16,439 bases of DNA from Jaenimonas drosophilae (GCA_030849065.1 JASAON010001358.1:1-16439); one strand, 5' to 3'. Shown: positions 9,101 through 16,439, numbered from the stretch's first letter. The notes: generated by a model not told the origin, from the sequence alone. Numbers and translations are program-made.

Positions 9101-9863
9101 TCAACACATATGCATCTTGAATAAGGGCCTGAAAGAAGGATGCTGTGTGAGCTCCACGCGCACCAAACAGGAACATGCACGTTGGCTGCTGTGCCATGTA
9201 GGTGCTGAAAGTGGCGGTACTGAACGGACTTCCAACAGCTGCAGAGTACGAAAGCGGAGGCTGCAGCCCCAGTAACGACAGCTGAGCTGACATCAAGTCT
9301 GTCAGTTTGCTTTCAAAGACACCGCCACTCAAAAACATCCAACCAACACGAGTCGTCTTCACCTTCCCAGCCGCGTTGGCAGAAAAGGTCCAGCTCAGCA
9401 GCCCAATCAGCTCCGCCATGGGATCTGCAGTCATAAAGTACACATTATCGTTCCAGTGGCGCACGCCCGTCGACTGCGTGTAAGGGCCCATCAGAACCAG
9501 GTTGTTCGAAGTGAACTCTGGTGCATTCATCACGGCGAGTGTGGAATCATCGTCGTAAATGCCGAATTGCATGACGGCAGAGGCAGCGTAGGCTGCTGAG
9601 TATATGCTGCTGGCAATAGAAGCGCTGGGGCTTGAGCTCACGCTCAACGTGCTCCAACCCACGCCCCAGCTACTCCTGGAATTCAATCCAGTGACGGCAG
9701 CCTTCCAACCAATTGATATCATTGGCTGGTCAGGGTTGTTCACACCATCAACGAGGCACTCGAGAACAATGGGATCACCCAACACCAGTGGCACTACTCC
9801 ACATAAAAGGAGGAGAAACAGCAGCAGAGCCATCGTACTGCGAGGTATTGAACGCTGGGCCAT
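6117..9863 (-). CDS. Receptor-type adenylate cyclase-like protein, degenerate cyclase domain (copy 3)
   Basis: 1248 aa type-I membrane protein. The ATG at 9863 is the first in frame after a TAA (9960-9962) and aligns with the short N-termini of the sister genes; an internal ATG at codon 11 could also begin the signal peptide (hydrophobic MALLLFLLLLCG). Ectodomain landmarks: GPYTQSTGVR (126-135), IVLGNYGG, C-S-C-N-Q-G-G, and P-C-Y-T-N-Q-N-V-T. The stalk has Thr runs of 7, 5 and 7, then LPPC, then a run of 9. TM helix 904-926, cyclase-like domain 943-1142, tail 106 residues. Catalytic positions: Glu954 for metal-1 Asp, Gly993 for Lys, Asp997 kept, Glu1072 for Asp, Val1079 for Asn, Arg1083 kept. 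The juxtamembrane segment differs from the other copies (HLGGRVLPCF, not HLCCTVLPCF). Same pseudocyclase reading as its neighbours; receptor role inferred from architecture. Confidence 0.94.
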   Translation of the reverse strand: MAQRSIPRSTMALLLFLLLLCGVVPLVLGDPIVLECLVDGVNNPDQPMISIGWKAAVTGLNSRSSWGVGWSTLSVSSSPSASIASSIYSAAYAASAVMQFGIYDDDSTLAVMNAPEFTSNNLVLMGPYTQSTGVRHWNDNVYFMTADPMAELIGLLSWTFSANAAGKVKTTRVGWMFLSGGVFESKLTDLMSAQLSLLGLQPPLSYSAAVGSPFSTATFSTYMAQQPTCMFLFGARGAHTASFFQALIQDAYVLTNGASFYVMMPFALMYTTAAAYQSLYLQNAASVIPMGNIRYSTPLPSPTDTTYASSTQFQADVNTRIGLTGSSLQTTSGYLMYYGWIFMQQIYYVTFIYSPGGMTTYPRQYLKENMFRQNRYYLSDIVLGNYGGTCPNEKTATRLGAACSCNQGGHHVSVGYISSVAAVNGDNSGVGIATASDYFFPNNPCYTNQNVTVTFLPVNGVVVSMTSNAEASSLASQAAAAFSGLSAGEAELKASPLTLSMTSLTASTPSDAAAAVATQSAVMPLSIITGPIASPFIPESMPDYLFVDPIVIPPALEPSTATNAIYLSATLRQQIFVVASYLGSLVDQKSTLLSAGVNLRCSTGNDALVLEMVRYSLGFFNVPIGSAMGVGKTVNFIEMLPTSGYTFVIGLNASLIASLKPFLTTNTDAYIIVSFDDLTVFYDDFTTAFGTTSSPFMNQVLFATNVPSWTEPGTGTIFQKFVSDTPAAAHTPAGMRAFVAALSTLSSNNRTRSTTAQSLQATLYERTFFQLGGQLYGPFLQSNALYAPAYPLSRLANFGARNISVWSYTRIVNPATALIAAPTTMTVLYQNPAALAGTTSPSTTTTTTTPGTTTTTSTTTTTTTLPPCDLTAAPTTLHPTHTTTTTTTTTLIPKKHIKSDAWKYVVLVILGILLVATVLLIAHLGGRVLPCFGGEPMHCAPVDCDAATTVVFVEVEKWSDVQRAVPDASAECVAEYRNIVRRLVEKHDCYECGSWMDAFMVVSRHADRALKFAAALQKELDGMHGPAVDAVDAAYAGLGLPSSACVRGLRVRVGVHTDVVDIAYDVDTDHYEYRGSGCVAALRTERLAHGGQVLVTGATCEALTEKQLARVSAVSVGTQSFDEYDEPVPLFELVVLPHREFGATVALPVSVRDGDRVLSLCSEELDRNADSSSELAVCREVLNMVYLPLPVKERITVLRGKCEEHGLMVPGRGRSVSDERYADMVLNVFAEDLSRSCNGSFQHRKKVG
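6571..6746. repeat. 176-bp block identical to 11733-11908 (inside copies 3 and 2)
   Basis: These 176 bases match 11733-11908 without a difference and continue with only a few substitutions to about 12036. The first 158 bases also match copy 4 at 1701-1858. They encode the second half of the cyclase-like domain, from the inserted C-V-R-G loop through R-V-R-V-G-V-H-T and Y-E-Y-R-G to VTGAT. This is the most homogenised part of the array. Confidence 0.9.
7194..7220 (-). repeat. Threonine-codon run, membrane-proximal (9 Thr), copy 3
   Basis: Nine consecutive ACA/ACC/ACT codons just outside the TM segment, equivalent in position to the nine-Thr run of copy 4 but with different codons (no ACG). 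The amino-acid run is conserved while the DNA is not. Confidence 0.88.
7272..7337 (-). repeat. Threonine-rich stalk repeat (7+5+7 Thr), copy 3
   Basis: Three Thr runs separated by P-G and S precede the LPPC motif. One run is almost pure ACG (six ACG plus ACA), while the others mix ACC, ACA and ACG. This makes it the stalk with the most interruptions among the three complete genes. Confidence 0.88.
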
Positions 9864-11275
9864 GCCACAGGACAGTTGCTGAGGTAGTCGAGAGAGTGCA
9901 CAGAGAATGTGGAGCGGTGCAGGCCAAGCAGAGTCAAGAAAGAGCGAACGTAAAATTGCTTATGTGTGAAGAAGCTAACCAATGAGGTCTAACAATCAGC
10001 GTGAGAAGGCGACAAAGATTAGCAGCGAGCATGGCATGCCATATCATGTTCCTTGTGACAAAAGTGCATTGAGCACAGAAGCGGCCGCATCCACAGAGAC
10101 ACGGAGAGTGATGATCGTATCGGGAGAGCCGTTGAATGAATCTCACGAGGAAAGACGACATGAAAAATCTCATATCGTGAGCGCACTCATGAGTTTGCAA
10201 TAGGAACCCGCGGAGTTGGTAAGAATCGTTTTGCACGTGCTCCCATGTGTGGAATTAAAAAGCTCTACTTGCGTGCACAAGAAGATATGCAGAGTATATA
10301 AACGGAACTACGCACAGTTCGAGTTGGGAAGCTGCAGGAAGAGGCATCGCCAACAAAAATGGTTCATTCCAGTAGACAAGAGCATTCAAAGCTCAGTTCT
10401 AGCATTGCGAAGTAGCTATATACAGTGCTGTGGTCGTACACGGCAACAGCTATGGAAATGTAATCAATATCAGCATCTCACACTTCCAGAAAATAAAGGG
10501 GGGAAAACACTTTTACAACATGATGAAGCATTGAAACAAGTAAGCCCTACGGCAACAAAAGTGTGTATCATCAACCAAGTCCTCAAGAACAGCCTTGCAA
10601 TTGCTCATGACGAACGCAAAGTACAACCACACACATAAGAACTAAAAAAGCACTCCTGGCACTTGACGAACACAGTGAAGTCTTTTCCACTTCTTCAGCC
10701 ATCAACCGCCGATAGCTCACAATGTTCTTCAGAAAAAGATGACAGTCATGGAAACGTGCGCGTACGAGGTAAATGCACAACAAAGGGGGAAAGGAAAAAT
10801 CAATATCGCAAATAGATGCACGGACAGAGAAGTGTATCAGCGGCACATCACACGGCCGTAGCTCTACCGTAATCCATTCTCAGGAAGAAGGATAGAGGAG
10901 TGGGACGCATACAAGCAAAACAAAAAAGAACTTTAGCCCCACCCACAGAAACGCTCTGGACCCAATCACAGGAAGTCTTCGATCCGTCAACGAGTAAAAG
11001 AACTACCACCAAAGCAATGGCATTCTTCACTCCATCGAAGAGAGGTCAATTGGGCCAATAAGCGCCATGTACTCCACGTGGTCTACTACCGTTACAGCCA
11101 TATCTGAGCAACATCCACGAACAACAGCCACCATATTACGGACCAAACAAGTGCATCAACCTTCACCTTCATCAATCAGCACAAAACCAATGAAGTATTC
11201 ACACGACTTGTCGAGTTCAACCTAAGGAATCCACTCTCTCCATCCTTTGACACCTGAACTCACACACTCCACCTT
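9864..11275. other. Intergenic region between copies 2 and 3
   Basis: The longest spacer of the window, about 1410 bases, with no supportable gene on either strand. Pyrimidine tracts on the minus strand face 9930-9955, 10496-10512 and 10779-10800 (purine runs on plus). The open frames here (longest about 140 codons, plus strand, 10216-10638) have no recognisable domain and oppose the transcription direction. I see no tRNA-like cloverleaf or other RNA gene by eye. Confidence 0.7.
9879..9958 (-). promoter_or_regulatory. Candidate trans-splice acceptor for copy 3
   Basis: A pyrimidine-rich run (opposite 9930-9955) is followed on the minus strand by 78 nt with no AG dinucleotide, then CTCTCTCGACTACCTCAG with AG at 9879-9880. 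An AG-free interval before the used AG is typical of trypanosome acceptors. The resulting 5' UTR would be only about 16 nt, short but possible. Confidence 0.42.
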
Positions 11276-14200
11276 CTATTTTTTCACTCCCATTCCTAAG
11301 GCTGTCTCACTTTGCTGCGTACTGCACATACTATCTGACAGAATTTTGAGTAATGATTGGGCGTAGCGTTCCTCTGTAACGCCACTACCGCGCTTTGGTA
11401 CGTGCAGTCCTCGCTCAAGGCACTTGTCCCTCAGCACTCTCGCCCGCTGACTCACTGGAACTGAGCTGTGCGCAATTGTGATAATCTCCAGAGCCAGCGC
11501 CAGTTGAGACTCCTCCTCCGCTGTCGCGGGGTCCACTTCCATGCACAACCTCGTCACAGGGTCTCGCAGCTCCAACGTTGCTGGGGAACCACTGACGCCA
11601 CCAAACTCACGTTGCGGAAGCACCACAAGCTCGAGCAACGGCACAGGCTCATCGTACTCATCAAAGGAGTGAGTGCCCACAGACACAGCATGCACCTCCC
11701 CAAGCTGCTTCTCCGTCAGCGCCTCGCGCGTCGCTCCAGTCACAAGCACCTGCCCACCGTGCGCAAGTCGCTCCGTCCGCAGCGCAGCAACACACCCACT
11801 CCCACGGTACTCATAGTGGTCCGTGTCCACGTCGTACGCAATGTCCACAACATCCGTGTGCACACCAACACGAACACGCAGCCCACGCACACACGCAGAC
11901 GACGGCAGCCCAAGCCCAGCGTACGCAGCATCCACAGCATCAACAGCAGGGCCATGCATCCCATCCAACTCCTTCTGAAGGGAGGCAGCAAACTTCAGTG
12001 CACTGTCAGCATGGCGGGACACAACCATGAAGGCATCATTTATGCTACCAGCCTCGTAGCAGTCATGCTTCTCAACCAGGCGACGCACAATGTTGCGGTA
12101 CTCAGCAACGCACTCGGTTGCAGCATCAGGAGCCAGATGTTGAAGGTCGGTCCATTTCACCACCTCAGCGAAGATCATCGTGGTGGCGGCATCACAGTCC
12201 ATTGGCGCGTTATTGAATGGCTCACCACCAAAACAGGGAAGCACAGTGCAGCACAGATGAATGGCAAAGAGCACGGCTGCCACAAGAAGCAATGACAGGA
12301 TGACCAACAGTACGTACAGCCCCGCATGAGATGATCCGCTATGGGATGCGGGTGGCAGCAATGTGGGTGGTGCCGTCGTGGTAGGCGCTATGGTTGTGAT
12401 GACAGTGGGAGCAGGTGACGTAGTTAGTTTGCAGGGTGGTAACGTGGTTGTCGTTGTCGTCGTGGTCGTCGTTGTGGTGGTGGGTGTGGCCGTGGACGTC
12501 GTCGTGGTAGTGGTAGGCTCCACGAGGTCAGGGAGTTTGGCATACAGCACCGTGTGGGCCTCTGGGTCATACACGTAGGCAGTGCTCGTGCTGACAATAC
12601 GGGCATAGGACCACACCGCAATCTCCCGGCCGCCATAGTTCATGGGTCCATTCATCGGTGACGTCTTTGGAAGGACGACACTGCTCTGGATATAGGGGCC
12701 CAGGACTTGTCCGCCCACTTCAAAGCTGCTCAGCTTGTAAAGCGCGCGCTGCAAAGCCAAGGCACTGATGTTGCGAGAAGCCGCGGTGATGGAATCCAAG
12801 GCGATGGCTCCCATGAATGCGCGCATTGCGGAAGGTGTGTGAGCACTGCTCGCAACGTTGTTCACGAAGGTCTCGAAAATGCTACCCGAGCCGGACTGCG
12901 TCCACGAGGGCAAGTTCGTTGCAAACAGCACCTGGCTCATGAAAGGGCTAGAAGAGGTACCAAATGCAGTCGTAAAGTTGGAGTAGTACACGGATATCTC
13001 CTCAAACCACAAAATAACGTAAGCGGAAGGGTTGGCTGTGAGGAACGTCTTGATTGGAACAAGGTCGGATTGCTGCAAACCGAAGAGAAAGGTGTAGCCA
13101 GTGGAAGGAATCATCTCTGCCAAGGTCACGGTGCCTCCGCATGCTATACCGCTGTTAAGTTGTACGTTGAAATGTCCCAGTGAACCACGTATCATGGAGA
13201 GCACCATCGCATCATTTTCTGTCCGCACTCGAGCATGAACGCCGGCGCCAACAATACCTGTGGTCGTTGAAGCAAGTGTGCTGAGATACTTTGCGACGGC
13301 GTGGATCTCTTGGCTCAGCGAGGGTGTCACGTACATGACATTCGGAGAAGCGCTACGAACAAAAGGTGGAGGTACAACGATGGGCTCCACAAAAAGGTAG
13401 TTGCTCATTGCCTCGGGTGTATAGGGCTCCGCCACCGGGCCAAAGAGAACGCCAAGAGTTGTGGTGGTTGCTTGTGTCGCAACCGCAGCAGGCGCATCCG
13501 CGGCCGTTGCAACCGACAGTGCAGCTGCTGGAGTGGTGAACTTTAGTGGGGATTTCAAGCTGTAGCGCGCGGTATTCGTAGCTTCTGAAATCGCCAGCCC
13601 AATCTGAGTACCAATATCTGACGTGAAGCTGTTATCGCCAAGAGACAGAGCAATTCCGTATACCTTCGAAGGCGCGCCAGCAGTGACATTTTGGTTGGTG
13701 TAGCATGGTGTATTGGGGAATGTTTGCTGTCCAATTCCATTAATGACAACGTTAGACGACACGCCACTGGTGGCCGCAGATATAGTGCCAAACTGACCGA
13801 TGCCCACGTAGTGACCGCCCTGGTTGCACTCACAGGCAGCACCGAGTCGTGTGCCAGTGACGGAGTTGCCGCAGGAGCCTCCGTAGTTGCCGAGAACAAT
13901 GTCTCCAATTAGGTAGCGGTTTTGAAGGAAAACATTGGTCTTGATGGCTGCGAGGTTCCTGCCACCGCCGGTATTATACATGTTGGTGATGTAGTACAAT
14001 TGTTGCATGAAGAGCCATCCGTAGTACACCAGATAGCCACTGGTCGTTTGAAGCTGCGTCCCGCCAATGTTGCTATTCATTGCGGCGATGTCTGCCATAA
14101 AATTCTTCGATGCAAGATTGCTACTGTCGCTTGGAGAGGGTAGCGGGGTAGAGTAGCAGAACCTGTTCTTCGCCAAAACAGAGCTCGAGCTGGCCATGTA

Positions 14201-15013
14201 GAGTGGCTGATAGGCAGCTCCCGTGGAGTACATCAACGCAAAGGGGAGCATCATGTAGAAGGTGTTGGCATTGGCCAGTACATAGGTATTCTGAATGAGA
14301 GCTGTGAAGAAGGAGGTCGTGTGAGGACCACGGGCTCCAAACACAAACATGAATGTCGGCTTCTGGGCCATGAACGTGTTGAAGATGGTCACATCGAAGG
14401 TGTTTGCCACGGGCTCGTTGTAGTAGATTGGTGAATTCAGCCCTAGCATCAACAGCTGATTGTTGAGGGCATTGTAGATGGTACTATCGAAGATGTTGCT
14501 CGAGAGAGTCATGAGGCCGATTTGGCCCAACAACAAGTTGGATGGTCCAGAGAACATGTAATTCATCAATGCAATCAGCTCCGACACTGGATCGGGTGAC
14601 ATAAAGTACACGTTGCTGCTCCACTGCCTCACTCCAGTGGACTGCGTGTACGGGCCAAACAGTACGAGATTACCAGTAGTGAAAGCTGAGTCCTGCATAA
14701 TGTTGTAGGTTGAATCGTCATCGTACAGACCAAAAACAGCCAGTGCGTCGTTCTTCGTTGCAGATGCCACAATGCTTTGTGGGAGGCCCGTCCCGCTCGC
14801 AAAGCTCTCAGTAACACTGTTGATGTTAGCAGAGCTCTTCGTATTGAGGTTTTGCGCAGCACCTTTCCATCCAAGCTGGATCCACTCAACGTCAGCGTCG
14901 GAGCTACCACTGAGCACAGCCTCCATTAGTGTAATCGCGCTACTGCTTGTGCAGCAACATATGACTGTAATTACACACAGAGCAAGATACACATGACTGG
15001 ATCTGTGCACCAT
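11276..15013 (-). CDS. Receptor-type adenylate cyclase-like protein, degenerate cyclase domain (copy 2)
   Basis: 1245 aa type-I membrane protein. The frame opens to 15061, but that codon is TTG; the first ATG is at 15013 and starts a signal peptide (MVHRSSHVYLALCVITVICC, cut near 26). Ectodomain landmarks: GPYTQSTGVR (120-129), QNRYLIGDIVLGNYGG, C-E-C-N-Q-G-G, P-C-Y-T-N-Q-N-V-T. The Thr stalk has runs of 6 and 13 before LPPC but no third run next to the membrane; a P/T/A/S-rich segment replaces it. TM helix 898-921, cyclase-like domain 938-1138, tail 107 residues. Catalytic positions: Glu950 (metal-1 Asp), Gly989 (Lys), Asp993 kept, Glu1068 (Asp), Val1075 (Asn), Arg1079 kept. The first third of the cyclase-like domain (FAEVVKW, EAGSINDAFM) differs from the other two copies, yet the same catalytic residues are missing. 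Probable receptor pseudocyclase. Confidence 0.93.
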   Translation of the reverse strand: MVHRSSHVYLALCVITVICCCTSSSAITLMEAVLSGSSDADVEWIQLGWKGAAQNLNTKSSANINSVTESFASGTGLPQSIVASATKNDALAVFGLYDDDSTYNIMQDSAFTTGNLVLFGPYTQSTGVRQWSSNVYFMSPDPVSELIALMNYMFSGPSNLLLGQIGLMTLSSNIFDSTIYNALNNQLLMLGLNSPIYYNEPVANTFDVTIFNTFMAQKPTFMFVFGARGPHTTSFFTALIQNTYVLANANTFYMMLPFALMYSTGAAYQPLYMASSSSVLAKNRFCYSTPLPSPSDSSNLASKNFMADIAAMNSNIGGTQLQTTSGYLVYYGWLFMQQLYYITNMYNTGGGRNLAAIKTNVFLQNRYLIGDIVLGNYGGSCGNSVTGTRLGAACECNQGGHYVGIGQFGTISAATSGVSSNVVINGIGQQTFPNTPCYTNQNVTAGAPSKVYGIALSLGDNSFTSDIGTQIGLAISEATNTARYSLKSPLKFTTPAAALSVATAADAPAAVATQATTTTLGVLFGPVAEPYTPEAMSNYLFVEPIVVPPPFVRSASPNVMYVTPSLSQEIHAVAKYLSTLASTTTGIVGAGVHARVRTENDAMVLSMIRGSLGHFNVQLNSGIACGGTVTLAEMIPSTGYTFLFGLQQSDLVPIKTFLTANPSAYVILWFEEISVYYSNFTTAFGTSSSPFMSQVLFATNLPSWTQSGSGSIFETFVNNVASSAHTPSAMRAFMGAIALDSITAASRNISALALQRALYKLSSFEVGGQVLGPYIQSSVVLPKTSPMNGPMNYGGREIAVWSYARIVSTSTAYVYDPEAHTVLYAKLPDLVEPTTTTTTSTATPTTTTTTTTTTTTTLPPCKLTTSPAPTVITTIAPTTTAPPTLLPPASHSGSSHAGLYVLLVILSLLLVAAVLFAIHLCCTVLPCFGGEPFNNAPMDCDAATTMIFAEVVKWTDLQHLAPDAATECVAEYRNIVRRLVEKHDCYEAGSINDAFMVVSRHADSALKFAASLQKELDGMHGPAVDAVDAAYAGLGLPSSACVRGLRVRVGVHTDVVDIAYDVDTDHYEYRGSGCVAALRTERLAHGGQVLVTGATREALTEKQLGEVHAVSVGTHSFDEYDEPVPLLELVVLPQREFGGVSGSPATLELRDPVTRLCMEVDPATAEEESQLALALEIITIAHSSVPVSQRARVLRDKCLERGLHVPKRGSGVTEERYAQSLLKILSDSMCSTQQSETALGMGVKK
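12443..12514 (-). repeat. Threonine-rich stalk repeat (6+13 Thr), copy 2
   Basis: Thirteen Thr codons (12443-12481) directly precede LPPC, and six more (12497-12514) lie before them, separated by S-T-A-T-P. All are ACN codons of mixed third base. The membrane-proximal nine-Thr run of the other two genes is absent here. Confidence 0.88.
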
Positions 15014-15335
15014 CGTCTGAGTTGCGAGGGGATTCAATGAATGCTGCAAGTCAACCACCAATTGTTGAGCCCTCAGTGAAGGTCACTTTGGGCTGCTGCC
15101 AACTCTCACGAACTCTAACTGCGTACCAGCTTGTGGACTAACGTGAGTAACCTGAACGGAAGAGCTTACCAAACTGCGTAGCAAAGCCTTAATCTGTACT
15201 GCTGTAACAACCAGACACAACTAATCTTCTATCACGTTTGACCAAGAGAAATGAGAGCAGAAAGAGGCATCCAAATTGATCCATTTCTTGTCATCCCGCT
15301 ACTTAGCATGCACCTGACAACCGAGTGTAGCAGAA

Positions 15336-15424
15336 CTGTTCCGGCGTTCACCAAGTCCACAATCAAAAAGAAAACATGAGCAAAAACATGGAAAGGGGGT
15401 AAAAAAAAAAAAAAAGAGGACCGT
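15336..15424 (-). promoter_or_regulatory. Candidate trans-splice acceptor for copy 2
   Basis: The coding strand has the strongest pyrimidine tract in the window: about 15 T followed by CCCCCTTTCC, opposite 15394-15416. No AG follows until 15336-15337. This is a textbook arrangement for a spliced-leader acceptor and would give a 5' UTR of about 323 nt before the ATG at 15013. AGs at 15017-15018 and 15044-15045 are weaker alternatives. Confidence 0.42.
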
Positions 15425-15631
15425 TTAAAAGGTCGATGCCACATCAAGAAAGGTCAAACCACCATCGACGACCATCCAGTAGAGACAGCATAAAAAAACA
15501 GCCCCATAAACCTCACGCGCATGCCTTAATCAATGAAATGCACACAAAAACAAACACACACACATCAGAACAACAGTCACAATCTCCAAACACGCGTAAA
15601 ACAAAACTCCCATTGTCAGGGAGTAGACTTC

Positions 15632-15799
15632 TCATTCACGCGGAAGCAAGCATCTTCGCTGCATCTTCCATCCTAAACACTTACCACAAGATACAAAAAA
15701 AAAACGAAGGTACGCTGAGTAGTAAGTCATTCACGCAGAAGCAAGCATCTTCGCTGCATCTTCCATCCTAAACACTTACCACAAGATACAAAAAAAAAA
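15632..15799. repeat. Two-copy 73-bp direct repeat, period 95 bp
   Basis: Units 15632-15704 and 15727-15799 are identical except for one G/A difference in CACGCGGAAG versus CACGCAGAAG. They are separated by a 22-bp spacer (15705-15726). Each unit begins TCATTCACGC and ends with ten A (ten T on the transcribed strand). The repeat is found only in this spacer, not in the other three. Confidence 0.95.
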
Positions 15800-16027
15800 G
15801 GAGTTACGCACAAAAGGAGGAAGAAACGGGAAGGGCATCACCGCATTACAGTGCATATGAATCTACACCATCGTGACAATCAAATCCACTTTTTAAAAGC
15901 CCACCCTCCTCACCAACACAAGAGAGAGAAACCAACAACTCAAAACAACTAAAACCCATCCAACATCACAAGAATTACAAAAGACCAATATGTACGCAGA
16001 CAACACACCACCACGCACAACCACCAT

Positions 16028-16080
16028 CAGACAATCTGTAGACACCTAACGTTTGTATCGTACGCAAATACGATTGTCTG
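16028..16080. repeat. 9-bp inverted repeat with 35-nt loop
   Basis: CAGACAATC (16028-16036) pairs with GATTGTCTG (16072-16080). Part of the right arm also takes part in a nested 6-bp inverted repeat, ATCGTA/TACGAT, around 16057-16074. On the transcript it lies in the 3' flank of copy 1, about 130 nt past the stop. It may be a chance stem. Confidence 0.4.
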
Positions 16081-16209
16081 CAACAGCCATCCCAATTACT
16101 CCCAAGCTTCCAACATTCTGCATAAACCGCCATCCGTCAGCAACAAACAAACCAAACAATCACTCCTCAATGAATAGTAAAGTCCATCCGTCTGTCGAAA
16201 AATCATTTC

Positions 16210-16439
16210 CTACATTGACTTCTCAGAATCCATGTCCACTGCACTCAAATCAACAGACGGCTCCTCGGCAACATATGGGGCTGCAGACTTGTCATTCATG
16301 TCATCCGTTAGCCAGCTCGAGTCACCTCCTGCAGAATCACCCGCACCCGATCGACACAAGCAAGCAGGTGCAGCCATGCACTGGGCAAGCATGTTCAGCA
16401 ACGAGTCCGCATACCGCTCCTCCGTCACACCCTTCCCAC
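16210..16439 (-). CDS. Receptor-type adenylate cyclase-like protein, 3' end only (copy 1)
   Basis: The last 75 codons of the most upstream array member, running off the right edge; stop TAG at 16210-16212. It begins inside the C-terminal tail with GKGVTEERYADSLLNMLAQ, which matches GSGVTEERYAQSLLKILSD of copy 2 and the SDERYADMVL region of copy 3. That fixes its identity even though the cyclase-like domain lies outside the window. Its tail then continues for about 55 residues rich in Ser, Asp, Glu and Ala (with Cys early on), longer and more acidic than in the three complete genes, which end within about 20 residues of this motif. The function of the extension is unknown; it could be a docking or phosphorylated tail (inference). 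Confidence 0.85.
   Translation of the reverse strand, partial: GKGVTEERYADSLLNMLAQCMAAPACLCRSGAGDSAGGDSSWLTDDMNDKSAAPYVAEEPSVDLSAVDMDSEKSM

Larger units (their letters stand above)
15014..16209. other. Intergenic region between copies 1 and 2
   Basis: About 1200 bases without a supportable gene. It holds a long A-run on plus (T-run on the coding strand, 15402-15416), a two-unit direct repeat (15632-15799) and a 9-bp inverted repeat (16028-16080). Downstream of copy 1 the plus strand is A/C-rich and G-poor, so the transcript 3' UTR would be U/G-rich. No similarity to the other intergenic regions was seen. Confidence 0.7.

Noticed and set aside
10294..10305. A TATA-like string (GAGTATATAAAC).
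   Set aside because: Kinetoplastid protein genes are not driven by TATA promoters, and it sits mid-spacer on the strand opposite to transcription.
11468..12295. Long plus-strand open frames opposite the cyclase-like domains (for example 275 codons here; also 1304-1870, 6299-6868 and 6450-7094).
   Set aside because: They recur because the underlying sense sequence is nearly identical and its codon bias avoids antisense stops. Translations are low-complexity His/Arg/Thr/Gln, without domains and against the transcription direction.
15014..15061. A 16-residue N-terminal extension of copy 2 beginning at 15061.
   Set aside because: The codon is TTG. The ATG at 15013 directly opens a signal peptide homologous to the others.

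Overview
The window looks like a kinetoplastid nuclear genome (trypanosomatid or bodonid; species not resolved). It is part of a head-to-tail tandem array of one family: large type-I membrane proteins built like the trypanosome receptor-type adenylate cyclases (the ESAG4/GRESAG4-like superfamily). All genes lie on the minus strand, as expected of a polycistronic unit transcribed right to left. No intron is needed, and pyrimidine-rich tracts followed by AG precede the genes, as expected for trans-splicing.

Layout in transcription order: the 3' end of copy 1 (16210-16439), an intergenic region (15014-16209), complete copy 2 (11276-15013, 1245 aa), intergenic (9864-11275), complete copy 3 (6117-9863, 1248 aa), intergenic (4976-6116), complete copy 4 (1247-4975, 1242 aa), intergenic (269-1246), and the 5' end of copy 5 (1-268). 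I found no RNA gene, transposon or unrelated gene. The four intergenic regions do not visibly resemble each other, so the similarity is confined to coding sequence.

Each complete protein has a signal peptide, an ectodomain of about 800 residues resembling the periplasmic-binding-protein-like receptor region of trypanosome cyclases, a polythreonine stalk with a conserved LPPC motif, one transmembrane helix, a class III nucleotidyl-cyclase-like domain and a tail of about 106 residues. The main point of interest is that the cyclase domain has the class III fold landmarks but has lost most catalytic signature residues in all three copies. The first metal Asp is Glu, the base-recognition Lys is Gly, the base-recognition Asp is Glu, and the transition-state Asn is Val. 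Only the second metal Asp and the transition-state Arg remain. The copies therefore look like receptor pseudocyclases, or cyclases with altered chemistry.

A second point is the mosaic pattern of similarity. Parts of the cyclase-like region are base-for-base identical between copies (237 bp and 176 bp runs) while ectodomains and tails have diverged. This suggests gene conversion of the intracellular module and diversification of the sensor. Function is inferred from motif-level resemblance read by eye; no database search was run.
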